In this document: positions 6,150 to 13,892 of the stretch, one piece after another
How positions within the stretch are numbered: the first letter of the stretch is position 1
How the letters are laid out: every line of letters begins with the position of its first letter
NCBI GenBank assembly: GCA_963169055.1
Contig: CAUJFU010000293.1
Coordinates: 1 to 14,653 of the forward strand
Source: Myxococcota bacterium
GTDB taxonomy: Bacteria > Myxococcota_C > UBA6777
Direction of reading: 5' to 3'
DNA: 14,653 nt
The notes under the pieces: generated by a model
What the model was told of the DNA's origin: nothing
Seen by the model: only the letters and a program-made list of their open reading frames with translations
The model's database searches: none
Made by a program: the position numbers and the translations under genes

Positions 6150-7145
6150 TCAATGAAGGCGTAGAAGGGTATCGACTTTTTCTCGAACGGGAGCAAAGTC
6201 TTGGATACGATCGGCGACATAGCGCAACAAAACGAGATCTTCTTTGGTGACGACGCCTCCGTGGATTAAGAAGGCGCGGGTACGGATAAGTTTGTAGAGT
6301 TTGATCACTTTGCGGTCGCTGATCTCGATGCGGTCTTCTTTTTCGAGTGTTTTGAGGATGCGCTTAAACAGGGCGTAGACATCGCTTGGGAAAAAGCGGT
6401 CGCGGTCTGTTCTGCCTTCTTTGTCTTCGGTGCGAGACATGGTGTGATCGAGATAGGCTTTGAGTTTGAGAAAGTCTTCAAGGCGGCAAAGATCGGCCCA
6501 AGGGCGCTGTTGAAAGGCTTTGTACGTCTCGTTGCGCAAGCCTTTTTCGAGGAGTTCATCGAAGTGTGTTTCGCGCACGCTTTCGCTTTCCACTTTGAGC
6601 GTAAAGCGATCGCGCAAGGCTCCAAGCTCCGAGAATTCGGGGATCTCGTTGGTGGCTCCAAAAAGCATGATCAGATCGATCGAGACGGGCTTACCATCTT
6701 GGTAGTATTTTCGCTCATTGATGATCGTAAGAAGCGTATTTAAGATTGCAGAGTTTGATTTAAAGATCTCATCCAAAAAGGCAACACGAGATTGAGGAAG
6801 TTTTCCGTCAGCGCGTCGGAGGTAGCGGCCTTCTTTTAATTGATTGATGTCGATGGGGCCGATGATCTCGCTAGGTTCGGTGAATTTGGTGAGCATATAC
6901 TCAAAGTATTCTTCGCCTTCGAGGCCGATGGCTTGAGCGAATTTGACGATCAGATCGGACTTGGCGGTACCGGGCTTTCCGACGAGCAAGAGGGGTTCTT
7001 GGGCGAGGGTACAGATGACCATCAAGTCGACAATGTCTTCTTTGTTGACAAAGTACTGCGCGAGGTGTTTTCGGACTTGGTTGACGCGCTTGCGGAGGTT
7101 TTCGACTTGGGGCTTGAGATCTTCGAAGGCGTATGTAGGAAGCAA
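6150..7145 (-). CDS. MoxR-type AAA+ ATPase
   Basis: A 331-residue MoxR/RavA-family ATPase. Motifs: Walker A GKPGTAKS (56-63), Walker B VAFLDEI (121-127), sensor 1 GATNE (163-167), arginine-finger region ALRDRF (176-181) and a sensor-2-like helix SDRKVIKLYKLIRTRA (276-291). The catalytic residues look intact. MoxR proteins act as ATP-driven chaperones that work with vWA-domain partners to assemble or activate target complexes; here the vWA partner follows immediately. The start is TTG 7145, preceded by GGGAG seven bases upstream; the next in-frame ATG is 40 codons in, past the start of the domain. It begins two bases after the stop of the 1077-aa gene, so translation is probably coupled. Confidence 0.93.
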   Translation of the reverse strand: MLPTYAFEDLKPQVENLRKRVNQVRKHLAQYFVNKEDIVDLMVICTLAQEPLLLVGKPGTAKSDLIVKFAQAIGLEGEEYFEYMLTKFTEPSEIIGPIDINQLKEGRYLRRADGKLPQSRVAFLDEIFKSNSAILNTLLTIINERKYYQDGKPVSIDLIMLFGATNEIPEFSELGALRDRFTLKVESESVRETHFDELLEKGLRNETYKAFQQRPWADLCRLEDFLKLKAYLDHTMSRTEDKEGRTDRDRFFPSDVYALFKRILKTLEKEDRIEISDRKVIKLYKLIRTRAFLIHGGVVTKEDLVLLRYVADRIQDFAPVREKVDTLLRLH

Positions 7146-7147
7146 GG

Positions 7148-10100
7148 TTATTCTCCCATCGGTTGAGTGAGGTCTTCGTGAAGGATACGTTCGCGAAGAG
7201 CCATCTCATCGCGATCCATGTACTGTTTCATTTGTCCGAGCGCGAGTTGTTCTTTGCTCGCAGCGATGCGCACGAGTTGGAGTTGAAGAAGATAGCCGAG
7301 GCGCTGGAGGGCGCTCCCTTCGTAGTACACGCGCATCGTGCTGTTAGGGGCATTGATCTGTTGAACGAATTGTTCGGTGATGCTTTGAAGAAGTTGATTT
7401 CGTTCATGGAGTGGCAGCCCTTCGATGGCTTGAAGAGCCACACCGCAAAAGTCAAGGAAGTCGATGGGGTTGTCGATCCAACGGTAGAGCCATGCCAGAC
7501 ATTGTTGGATGATCTCGATGGCTTGGGGCAAACGCTCAAGAGAAACCAGACCTTGAGCGATGTGCAGTCGCATCAACATAAAGAACAACCCACGTACCGA
7601 GTCAGATTCATCGGGAGGACGGGATGGAGCCACTCGAACAAAGTCCAAGAAATGCGCGAGCAAGACGTGGCCTGCTCCGCCCCATCGGAGCTTTCCAAGC
7701 AGATCGACAAAGCGCGAGATGGCTTTGGCGACTTCGTTGTAATCGACAGGCGCACGAGAAAAATCGCCTTCACCCCGCATCGCATCGCGTAGCACCGAGA
7801 GAAAGGTTTGGGTGAGGTGCTCGATGTGATCGGTTTTTCCCTGTTTGTGGGCTTCTTGGAGCGATGCAAAGGCTTCTTGGATGCTCGGAGCATGGATCGG
7901 GGCATCCGTGTAGAGGCGGCGGACGTTGGAGGCGGCAAAGGCTGCTTGAAGCTCTTTTTCTTTGAGCGGTTGTAAAAGGCGAGAGCATTCTTCGATTTTT
8001 TCTTTAAGAAAGGGCTGCTTTTCGAGAAGGGGTGCGTGGTGTTGAAGCCGAGAGGCTGTACGACTTTCAAAGGCTTCATCTGCGAAAGAGGCTACGCTGT
8101 GGCTGATAGCAGCCACCCACAGATCCAATTCTTGGTCATCTTCGGCGTATTGTTGGGCTTCTTGGAGTAGATCGACGCCAAGCGGGAAGGCTCCGGCTTG
8201 GAGATGCCCTGCGCCGACAAGGGCTTGTCCGACGATACGCAGGGGAGGCAATTGCAGTTGAGCGAATTGGTTGCGCAGGTAATGGAGATGATCAAGAGCG
8301 AGATGCTGATCGTTTTGTGCTTCTTCGGTTTCAGCGAAGAGTTGGCGGTTGTTTGCGAAGGCGCGTTGGAGAAACATGGGGATATCGGCGAGCGAGAGGC
8401 CGTATTCGTTGAGTTCGCGCAGCATGGATTCGCGCACACGGGCCGCTTCGCGCTGATCACGATTGCGCCGAAGGACTTCACGCCACGCAAGCCAACGTAG
8501 CTTTTTACGCAAGAGAGTTTCGCTCTGATGTAGCCATTGGATATGTGTCTGCAACCAACCAGAATGGATACCTGCCGATATTGCAAAAAGGCTGGACAAA
8601 AAAACATCGCGTCTTGTATAGATCTGCGCGTTTTCAGGAGATATGTTTGCACGATGTTCTTTGCTTGTTTTTAAGAACATTTCTTGAAGCTGTTTTTTGA
8701 TAAGAGCCTCGTTTGAGGGGGAGGCGTGCCAAAGAGCCTCAATCAAGCATTCTTGGGCTTCCTCGATCTTTTGCATTTCTTGTTTGAGTTGAGCGAGCGC
8801 AAAAAAATCGTCGCTTTGTGGGCTTTGAAGGAGTTGAGCTTCAAGGATGCGTTCTTCTTCTTCGAGCGCGCTGCGGCGCATCTCGGAGGTGGTGTTGTGT
8901 TCCGTTTTGGAGCGCGATGTGGGTGGGCGTTGTGTGGGCGATGCTTGTGGTTCGTTTGTTTCTTTAGGAGAAGCGTCTTGTGCGGATTTTTCGCGATCTT
9001 TGAGCGTGTTGGTCTCTCGCTGTGGGGTGATCTGGCGTGTGTTGAGGAGTTCAGGGCGGTAAGGGGCGCGAGTGTAGCGACCTAGATCAAAAACACTCTT
9101 TTGTTGGATCGATTGGAGATGTTCGGCGTGTTGGGTGATCACATAGTCGACGTATTGGCGCAGCGGAGCGAAAGCGTCTTCGCGGATGCGTGTCAGAGTG
9201 GCTTCTTCCATGCGGTGAGTGGAGGTCGAAGGGAGTGTGACGAAAGTCAAGATGCCAGCGCGCAGATCAAATAAGGGAGTGTACTGATCGCGCCGAAGTT
9301 GGGGCTGAAGTTCGATATCCACAGGAAGCAGTAGTTGATGGATTCCTTTGTAACAAGCAAAGCGCTGACCGCCAAAATCCAGCCATGCTCGACCTTTTCC
9401 GAGTTGTTTTTCACGCAAGAAAAAGCGATGTTTTCCAGCTTGATCTTTCTGGATATTGATCAGCAAAAGAGAAAGGTCTTCTTCGTCCATCAAAGACAAT
9501 TGACGTTCAAGTTGAGGGCGGTGTTGCTCTTCAAGTAGCCAGATCTCGGCTTCCGTTGGGCGAGTTCGGGGTTCAAAGCGCAGAGGCAAGGCAAAGCGAG
9601 GGGTTTGTTCTTTGCTTTCTTCCCAGTCTTGCTCGGTGCGGAGTTGGAGAACGAATTGGGTGGCTTTGTAGATATCTTGCCATTGGACGGGGGCGATGGT
9701 TTGGGGAGGAGCGCCCTGTGGAACAAAGGTCCATCGGGGTTCACGCGGCGCTTCGGACAATCGCCAAAGGTCGATCAAGGGGTGTCGATAGCCCCAAGGT
9801 GTAAAAAAATCTGTAGCTTCTTCTATGTAAAGAGTGATCTCTTTTGGATATTGTTCTTTACAAAGTTGTAAGAGATAGAAGGATGGGGCCTCGATCCGCA
9901 ACAACAAGCCTTTGTGGGGTGGGTTGCGCAGGGGAGCGTATTGGATGCGATCGTTTTGCAGGCGCATGCTGATCTCGACGATGGGGCCGAGCAGATCAGG
10001 ATCGTGCAACCAAAAGATCACGTGTTCTTTTGGGGCAGAAAGCGGGATAGCGGGGACGAGGTCGACGAGAGAAAGCAAGTCTTGCGCATCGCGGCGCTGG

Positions 10101-10381
10101 AGGATGAGCAGATCTTGTTGATCTTTGCTTGGGAGAAAAAGACTGAGAGACGCTTGGTGTTCTTCGACTTGATAAGTGTTTTCAAAAAAACGAGAAAACA
10201 AGTCACCGATGAGGCTTTTTTTACGAACAAAGCCTAGGAGCAAAAGAAAAGGGCGGGTGGGTGGGGTTTGAGGTTGGGCGAGGTAAAGCGTGTAGCCGCG
10301 TGCGTTGTGACCTTCGGAACCGTGGAGTCGAATAAAGTCCCAAAAGGCATCTATCTCGCGAAAGATCAGGGCGTTGCGCAT
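7148..10381 (-). CDS. Large adaptor-like protein of the ternary system (1077 aa)
   Basis: I do not recognise a named domain with certainty. Residues 1-~430 look like one or more alpha/beta domains; the stretch ~275-385 (EIWLLEEQHRPQLERQLSLM... LREKQLGKGRAWLDFGG ... LLPVDIELQPQLRRDQYTPLF) resembles the conserved X-type domains named in MoxR-vWA and FtsH ternary systems. Residues ~445-505 are a polar, probably disordered linker rich in Thr, Gln, Ser and Pro. Residues ~505-1060 are helical, starting with a TPR-like pair (DFFALAQLKQEMQKIEEAQECLIEAL) and continuing as helical repeats. There are no transmembrane segments. In such systems the third component is thought to link a sensor to the ATPases. 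The ATG at 10381 lacks a convincing ribosome-binding site at normal spacing. Its stop lies two bases before the MoxR start. Confidence 0.85.
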   Translation of the reverse strand: MRNALIFREIDAFWDFIRLHGSEGHNARGYTLYLAQPQTPPTRPFLLLLGFVRKKSLIGDLFSRFFENTYQVEEHQASLSLFLPSKDQQDLLILQRRDAQDLLSLVDLVPAIPLSAPKEHVIFWLHDPDLLGPIVEISMRLQNDRIQYAPLRNPPHKGLLLRIEAPSFYLLQLCKEQYPKEITLYIEEATDFFTPWGYRHPLIDLWRLSEAPREPRWTFVPQGAPPQTIAPVQWQDIYKATQFVLQLRTEQDWEESKEQTPRFALPLRFEPRTRPTEAEIWLLEEQHRPQLERQLSLMDEEDLSLLLINIQKDQAGKHRFFLREKQLGKGRAWLDFGGQRFACYKGIHQLLLPVDIELQPQLRRDQYTPLFDLRAGILTFVTLPSTSTHRMEEATLTRIREDAFAPLRQYVDYVITQHAEHLQSIQQKSVFDLGRYTRAPYRPELLNTRQITPQRETNTLKDREKSAQDASPKETNEPQASPTQRPPTSRSKTEHNTTSEMRRSALEEEERILEAQLLQSPQSDDFFALAQLKQEMQKIEEAQECLIEALWHASPSNEALIKKQLQEMFLKTSKEHRANISPENAQIYTRRDVFLSSLFAISAGIHSGWLQTHIQWLHQSETLLRKKLRWLAWREVLRRNRDQREAARVRESMLRELNEYGLSLADIPMFLQRAFANNRQLFAETEEAQNDQHLALDHLHYLRNQFAQLQLPPLRIVGQALVGAGHLQAGAFPLGVDLLQEAQQYAEDDQELDLWVAAISHSVASFADEAFESRTASRLQHHAPLLEKQPFLKEKIEECSRLLQPLKEKELQAAFAASNVRRLYTDAPIHAPSIQEAFASLQEAHKQGKTDHIEHLTQTFLSVLRDAMRGEGDFSRAPVDYNEVAKAISRFVDLLGKLRWGGAGHVLLAHFLDFVRVAPSRPPDESDSVRGLFFMLMRLHIAQGLVSLERLPQAIEIIQQCLAWLYRWIDNPIDFLDFCGVALQAIEGLPLHERNQLLQSITEQFVQQINAPNSTMRVYYEGSALQRLGYLLQLQLVRIAASKEQLALGQMKQYMDRDEMALRERILHEDLTQPMGE

Positions 10382-10434
10382 GGGGGAGGAACTCGCTTTC
10401 TTGCTGGATGTTTGGAGACGATGCGCAGTTTGGG

Positions 10435-10701
10435 TTAGCTGGATTTTGCGGCTTGTTGCGCGTCATGGGGTTGTTCATTTTGTGTGGTCGGAGCAGCTTG
10501 TGGAGTGAGGCGCCGAACTTTGAGATCGCCGACTTCATCAGGGCGCAACACGCCTTTTCCGAGTAATTGAGCCATGATCTCGCGGTGTTGCTGCTCGTGT
10601 TCGATGGGTAGCGCATCGTCATCCGAAGTAAAGTCTACATAGATATCTTTTTTTCCTGTTTCAAGGTTGTAGCGAAGATGGATCACGATCTCTTCAGGCA
10701 T
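10435..10701 (-). CDS. Small 88-aa protein of the ternary system
   Basis: Starts at ATG 10701, which has a good GAGAGG site; an upstream ATG at 10758 would add 19 basic residues and lacks such a site. The sequence begins MPEEIVIHLRYNLETGKKDIYVDF, a probable beta-hairpin, then an acidic turn (TSDDDALP), a helix (EHEQQHREIMAQLL), GVLRPDEV, and a polar tail. It looks like a small folded accessory domain comparable in size and layout to DUF2997 proteins that accompany DUF1257 and AAA+ genes in other bacteria, but I cannot confirm that family. It lies 53 bp before the 1077-aa gene and is the first gene after repeat copy 3. An HEQQH string is present but is probably not a protease site. Confidence 0.82.
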   Translation of the reverse strand: MPEEIVIHLRYNLETGKKDIYVDFTSDDDALPIEHEQQHREIMAQLLGKGVLRPDEVGDLKVRRLTPQAAPTTQNEQPHDAQQAAKSS

Positions 10702-11032
10702 GAAAGCACCTCTCTCTTTTTTCTGTTGGTAAATCTTCTTTCTTCTGGCATACAACATCTGGGAAATGTGTGAGCGGAAGGTCGGTGCGATCTGCTATAG
10801 ATGCCCAGTTGTGGGGCAGCCGCATTCGACTGCCTCACCTCTTCGATCACGCAACTTCAGGATATCGTATCACTTGTGGACAAAAAAAGCCGTGTTCGCG
10901 CTGTTTCAAGCGGCTGCGTTGTTGGTTTGAAAAACCTTGCTCGTTCCGCCGAAACGGGGTCAAGGGGGCTTTGCTCCCTTGTGGGGCGTGGGGCAAAGCC
11001 CCACACGCTTCCCCAATCCAATCGCATAAGCT
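10702..11032. other. 331-bp gap inside the ternary operon
   Basis: No gene is supported. From right to left on the - strand it contains dispersed repeat copy 3 next to the ftsH-like stop codon, a 9-bp stem-loop (GTGGGGCAG/CTGCCTCAC with a 10-base loop, 10811-10838) and the leader of the 88-aa gene. A promoter for the MoxR half of the operon would be expected here, but I see no convincing -35/-10 pair or sigma-54 element. Confidence 0.5.
10883..11005 (+). repeat. Dispersed structured repeat, copy 3
   Basis: Matches copies 1 and 2 across the element (AAAGCCGTGTTCGCG, TTTCAAGCGGC, GTTGGTTTGAAAAA, CCGCCGAAACGGGGTCAAGGGG, CTCCCTTG, then GTGGGGCAAAGCCCCAC). This copy has the cleanest terminal hairpin, a perfect GTGGGGC-AAA-GCCCCAC. 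It ends 28 bp from the stop codon of the ftsH-like gene, with the same polarity as the other two copies relative to - strand genes. Confidence 0.88.
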
Positions 11033-13204
11033 CTAAGAAGATTTGAAAGTTCGGCCTCCAAAGATATCTTTGAGTTCATGGAGTTGGAGCGTCTTTTTTT
11101 CGAGCAGCAGATCCACCAAGGTTTGAAGCTCGGTGCGGTAGTCTGCGAGAAGCTGTTCGGTGCGTTGGCGCTGCGTTTCGAGTAATTGGGCGATCTCTTG
11201 ATCGATGCGGGCGGCTGCGTGCTCAGAGATAGCGCGACGGGGGCCACCTAGCTCTGCGGTGTGTTCTGTGTTTGCGGCGACTGTACGCAGGCCGATGGCT
11301 TCTCCGCCCATACCCAGTTCTTCGACCATCATCCGACAAATCTCACTTGCACGCTGGAGATCATCGTATGAACCCACGGAGATATCTCCAATCAAAAGCT
11401 GTTCGGCTAAGCGCCCTGCGAGCAGGACGCAGATATCGTCCATGAGTTCGGCGCGTGTGATGACGTACTTGTTTTCTCGGACGGCTTGCATCACGTAACC
11501 GAGGATTTGGTCTTCGCCTGTGGAGATCGTCACTTTTTCGAGGGTAGGGCATTTGGGCAAAACGTAAGCGCAGAGGGCGTGTCCTGCTTCGTGGATCGCG
11601 ATGGTGCGTTGCTCTTTGGCGGTCAGCTTTACAGGCTTTTTCTGTTTTTGTTGTAAGATGCGATCGGCATCTTCTTCTGTGATGGTGTCGTTGGGGTTTC
11701 CGCGTCGCAGGAGTTCGCGTTTGAGTCCGCGCATGATGGCGTACAAGTGGTCACCGCTGTAGCGGATGCCGTGTTTTTGATCGACAAATCCGCCTGTTTT
11801 TTGTACCATGATCTGCAAGAGTTCATCGGAGATCTGGAGTGCAAAGTTCTTGCGGTAGATATCCAAGATCGCTTTTCGGTCTTCGTCTTGGGGGTAGGGG
11901 ATCTCGATTTGAAGCTCAAAACGCCCCGGGCGCAAGAGCGCGGTGTCAAGGGACTCAAGGAAGTTGGTGGTTCCGACCACAAAGACAAGTTCTTCTTTGC
12001 GAAAGCCGTCCATCTCGGTGAGTAGCTGGTTGACCATGGAATGTTCAACGCCGCTACCTGTGTAGGTTCCGCGTGCCGAAGCGAAGGAATCGAGTTCGTC
12101 AAACACGATGATGGAGGGGGCCGATTTGCGTGCTTGGGAAAAAATACGGCGTAGATTTTCTTCGGACTCGCCAACCCACTTGGACTTGAGTTCTGGTCCA
12201 GAGACGATAAAGAGAGTGGCATCAAGCGCGGTAGCGATGGCTTTGGCGAAGTAGGTTTTGCCCGTTCCGGGGGGACCGTGAAAGATCATACCTTTGGGGA
12301 TAAGCTGTTCGATCTGTTTGATTTGTTCGGGGTTTTCGCTGCGATCTTTGAGTAGGAGCAGATCAAGGATCTCGGAGCGGATCTTGTCTTTGACAGCGTT
12401 GTATCCGCCGAGATCGCGTTGCAGATCGACGTTGGGCAGCTCGCAATCGGAGACAAGAGTCATTTGGCGGATCTCGTGGTAGATGGCTTTGGCTCCGTCA
12501 GGGTGTGCGGGGTCAAAGTCAAGGCGTTGTGCGAAGTGGGCGAGGATCTGGCGACAGCGCACAGCGTTTACCCCTGAGAGGTATTTGTAAAGCGCAAAGG
12601 GGTTGAACGTTTCCGTTCCGAATTTGCGGGCTTCGCGTTGCAGGATGATGGTGGGGAGGCGATCGCGAGGGATGCCGATCAGCGCGTGGCGGACGGCAAA
12701 AACGTTTTCGATCACCTTGGGGAGTTCAAAGCTGGGGTCTTTGAAGCCAAGAAAGACGAGATCGGGATTTTCGTAAAAAAGCGTAGCGGCTTCGCGGGTT
12801 TCCATATTGAGTCCGCTGCGCGTCGTGGTGGTCAGGACGTCGAGGTGTGGGAGGACGATGATCTGTTCGTTGTCGCCAGAAAAGACAACCTCTTGGAGTT
12901 CGCGCAAGATGCGCTGCATGCGTGTGGTATTGGCGGTGAGTGCGCTGTCTTCTTCTTCGCCTCCTGCGTGTCCAGAGATCAAGCGGCAGCGCAAGCGCGG
13001 TTCGACGTTGCTGCGGCGCAAACGTGCGCGTAAGGCTTTGTAAAGGTAAAGCGTCAGTTGTTTGTCGCACTCGATTAGAACAGAAAGTCCGAGGCGCAGC
13101 TTCTCTTCGATCCAATCAAGATCATCGCGGTAGATGGCTTCGGTGGCTTCGTCGTAGGTCAGGGCTTGGGGGAGCGACGAGATGGCGATCTGGTGGTTGG
13201 ACAT
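11033..13204 (-). CDS. FtsH-like AAA+ zinc metallopeptidase, soluble, with extra N-terminal degenerate AAA domain
   Basis: A 723-residue protein. The C-terminal half is FtsH/M41-like: Walker A GPPGTGKT (310-317), Walker B IIVFDE (365-370), second region of homology ending in RPGRFE (425-430), zinc motif HEAGH (538-542) and third zinc ligand Asp615 in GSYDDLQRAS, so both ATPase and peptidase appear active. Unlike housekeeping FtsH there are no N-terminal transmembrane helices. Instead, residues ~15-200 resemble a degenerate P-loop/AAA domain (VLIECDKQLTLYLYKAL, then IIVLPHLDVL) without a working Walker A, a layout like Ycf46-type double AAA proteins. The start ATG 13204 has GGAAG six bases upstream. 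It probably degrades remodelled or damaged targets in the cytoplasm as the effector arm of the system. It should not be named ftsH. Confidence 0.93.
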   Translation of the reverse strand: MSNHQIAISSLPQALTYDEATEAIYRDDLDWIEEKLRLGLSVLIECDKQLTLYLYKALRARLRRSNVEPRLRCRLISGHAGGEEEDSALTANTTRMQRILRELQEVVFSGDNEQIIVLPHLDVLTTTTRSGLNMETREAATLFYENPDLVFLGFKDPSFELPKVIENVFAVRHALIGIPRDRLPTIILQREARKFGTETFNPFALYKYLSGVNAVRCRQILAHFAQRLDFDPAHPDGAKAIYHEIRQMTLVSDCELPNVDLQRDLGGYNAVKDKIRSEILDLLLLKDRSENPEQIKQIEQLIPKGMIFHGPPGTGKTYFAKAIATALDATLFIVSGPELKSKWVGESEENLRRIFSQARKSAPSIIVFDELDSFASARGTYTGSGVEHSMVNQLLTEMDGFRKEELVFVVGTTNFLESLDTALLRPGRFELQIEIPYPQDEDRKAILDIYRKNFALQISDELLQIMVQKTGGFVDQKHGIRYSGDHLYAIMRGLKRELLRRGNPNDTITEEDADRILQQKQKKPVKLTAKEQRTIAIHEAGHALCAYVLPKCPTLEKVTISTGEDQILGYVMQAVRENKYVITRAELMDDICVLLAGRLAEQLLIGDISVGSYDDLQRASEICRMMVEELGMGGEAIGLRTVAANTEHTAELGGPRRAISEHAAARIDQEIAQLLETQRQRTEQLLADYRTELQTLVDLLLEKKTLQLHELKDIFGGRTFKSS

Positions 13205-13251
13205 GTCTCTTCCTTTCCTTTTGGAGGGAAGTTTGCTTGGGATGGGAAGAT

Positions 13252-13830
13252 CTACCGTGAGACGCGGATCACGAGTTCGTACTGGCCTTGTGAAGTGGAT
13301 TCGCGGATATCCATGACCTCGCCGAGTTGTCGGGCTTTGCGTTTCAGACTTTCGGCATAAACTTCTTGGAGAATCTGATGAGCACTGTGTAAGCGTTCTT
13401 GTTCTGTATCAAGCAGGTTTTGCGTGAGTTGCCTTTGGATTGTTTCTGCTTCGCGTTTCAGGTTATCACGAGCTTTGGCTTCTTCAAGGAGAAGGGCTTG
13501 TCGGGCGTTTTCTTTGGCGTTGCTTTTTTTGTCATAGGCGGAGCCTTTGGCTTGGACATCTGTTTGCAGGATTTTTTCTTGTTCGAGCGTGGCTTGCATC
13601 TCCATTTTTTCGAGATCGTAGGTGACGGTTTCGCCTTGGTTTCCTTGGGCGGTCCATTGGTTGGGGGCGGTTTCTTGGAAGCCGCGTTGTTGGAGAATGG
13701 TTGCCATGATATCGCGCATCTCGCTTTCGCTGAGGATGGGGGTGAGAGCGATAGGGCGAACCAACCGATCGGACAGCGAAAAGCGTTCTTTGACGGAGGA
13801 CTTGACTTCGACGTGGTAGACTTGGCTCAC
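13252..13830 (-). CDS. DUF1257/Ycf35-like small protein with charged coiled coil
   Basis: 192 residues from GTG 13830. The longer frame to ATG 13854 was rejected because GTG 13830 has a perfect AAAAGGAG (13837-13844) six bases upstream and the ATG has none. The N-terminus (MSQVYHVEVKSSVKERF, then SESEMRDIMATILQQRGFQE and WTAQGNQGETVTYDLEKM) and the C-terminus (STSQGQYELVIRVSR) recall the two halves of DUF1257/Ycf35, a small alpha/beta family often found beside AAA+ ATPases. Between them sits a ~90-residue highly charged helical stretch (from ~EQEKILQTDVQ to YAESLKRKARQLGE), a likely coiled coil. It lies 47 bp upstream of the ftsH-like gene, and the pairing supports a substrate-adaptor role. 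The family match is tentative. Confidence 0.82.
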   Translation of the reverse strand: MSQVYHVEVKSSVKERFSLSDRLVRPIALTPILSESEMRDIMATILQQRGFQETAPNQWTAQGNQGETVTYDLEKMEMQATLEQEKILQTDVQAKGSAYDKKSNAKENARQALLLEEAKARDNLKREAETIQRQLTQNLLDTEQERLHSAHQILQEVYAESLKRKARQLGEVMDIRESTSQGQYELVIRVSR

Positions 13831-13836
13831 GGACGG

Positions 13837-13844
13837 CTCCTTTT
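13837..13844 (-). promoter_or_regulatory. Ribosome-binding site that sets the GTG start at 13830
   Basis: AAAAGGAG on the - strand, six bases before GTG 13830 and lying inside the longer alternative frame. It is the strongest Shine-Dalgarno sequence in the operon and decides the start. Confidence 0.75.
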
Positions 13845-13892
13845 GGAGAGGCATGGTTCGCTTGTGGGCGTGGCCTCTGGTGGTGTGAAGAT

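Noticed and set aside
10585-10599. HEQQH (HExxH-like) motif in the 88-aa protein as a zinc protease site
   Set aside because: The protein is too small, no third ligand is evident, and the motif sits in a polar helix; a chance match is more likely.
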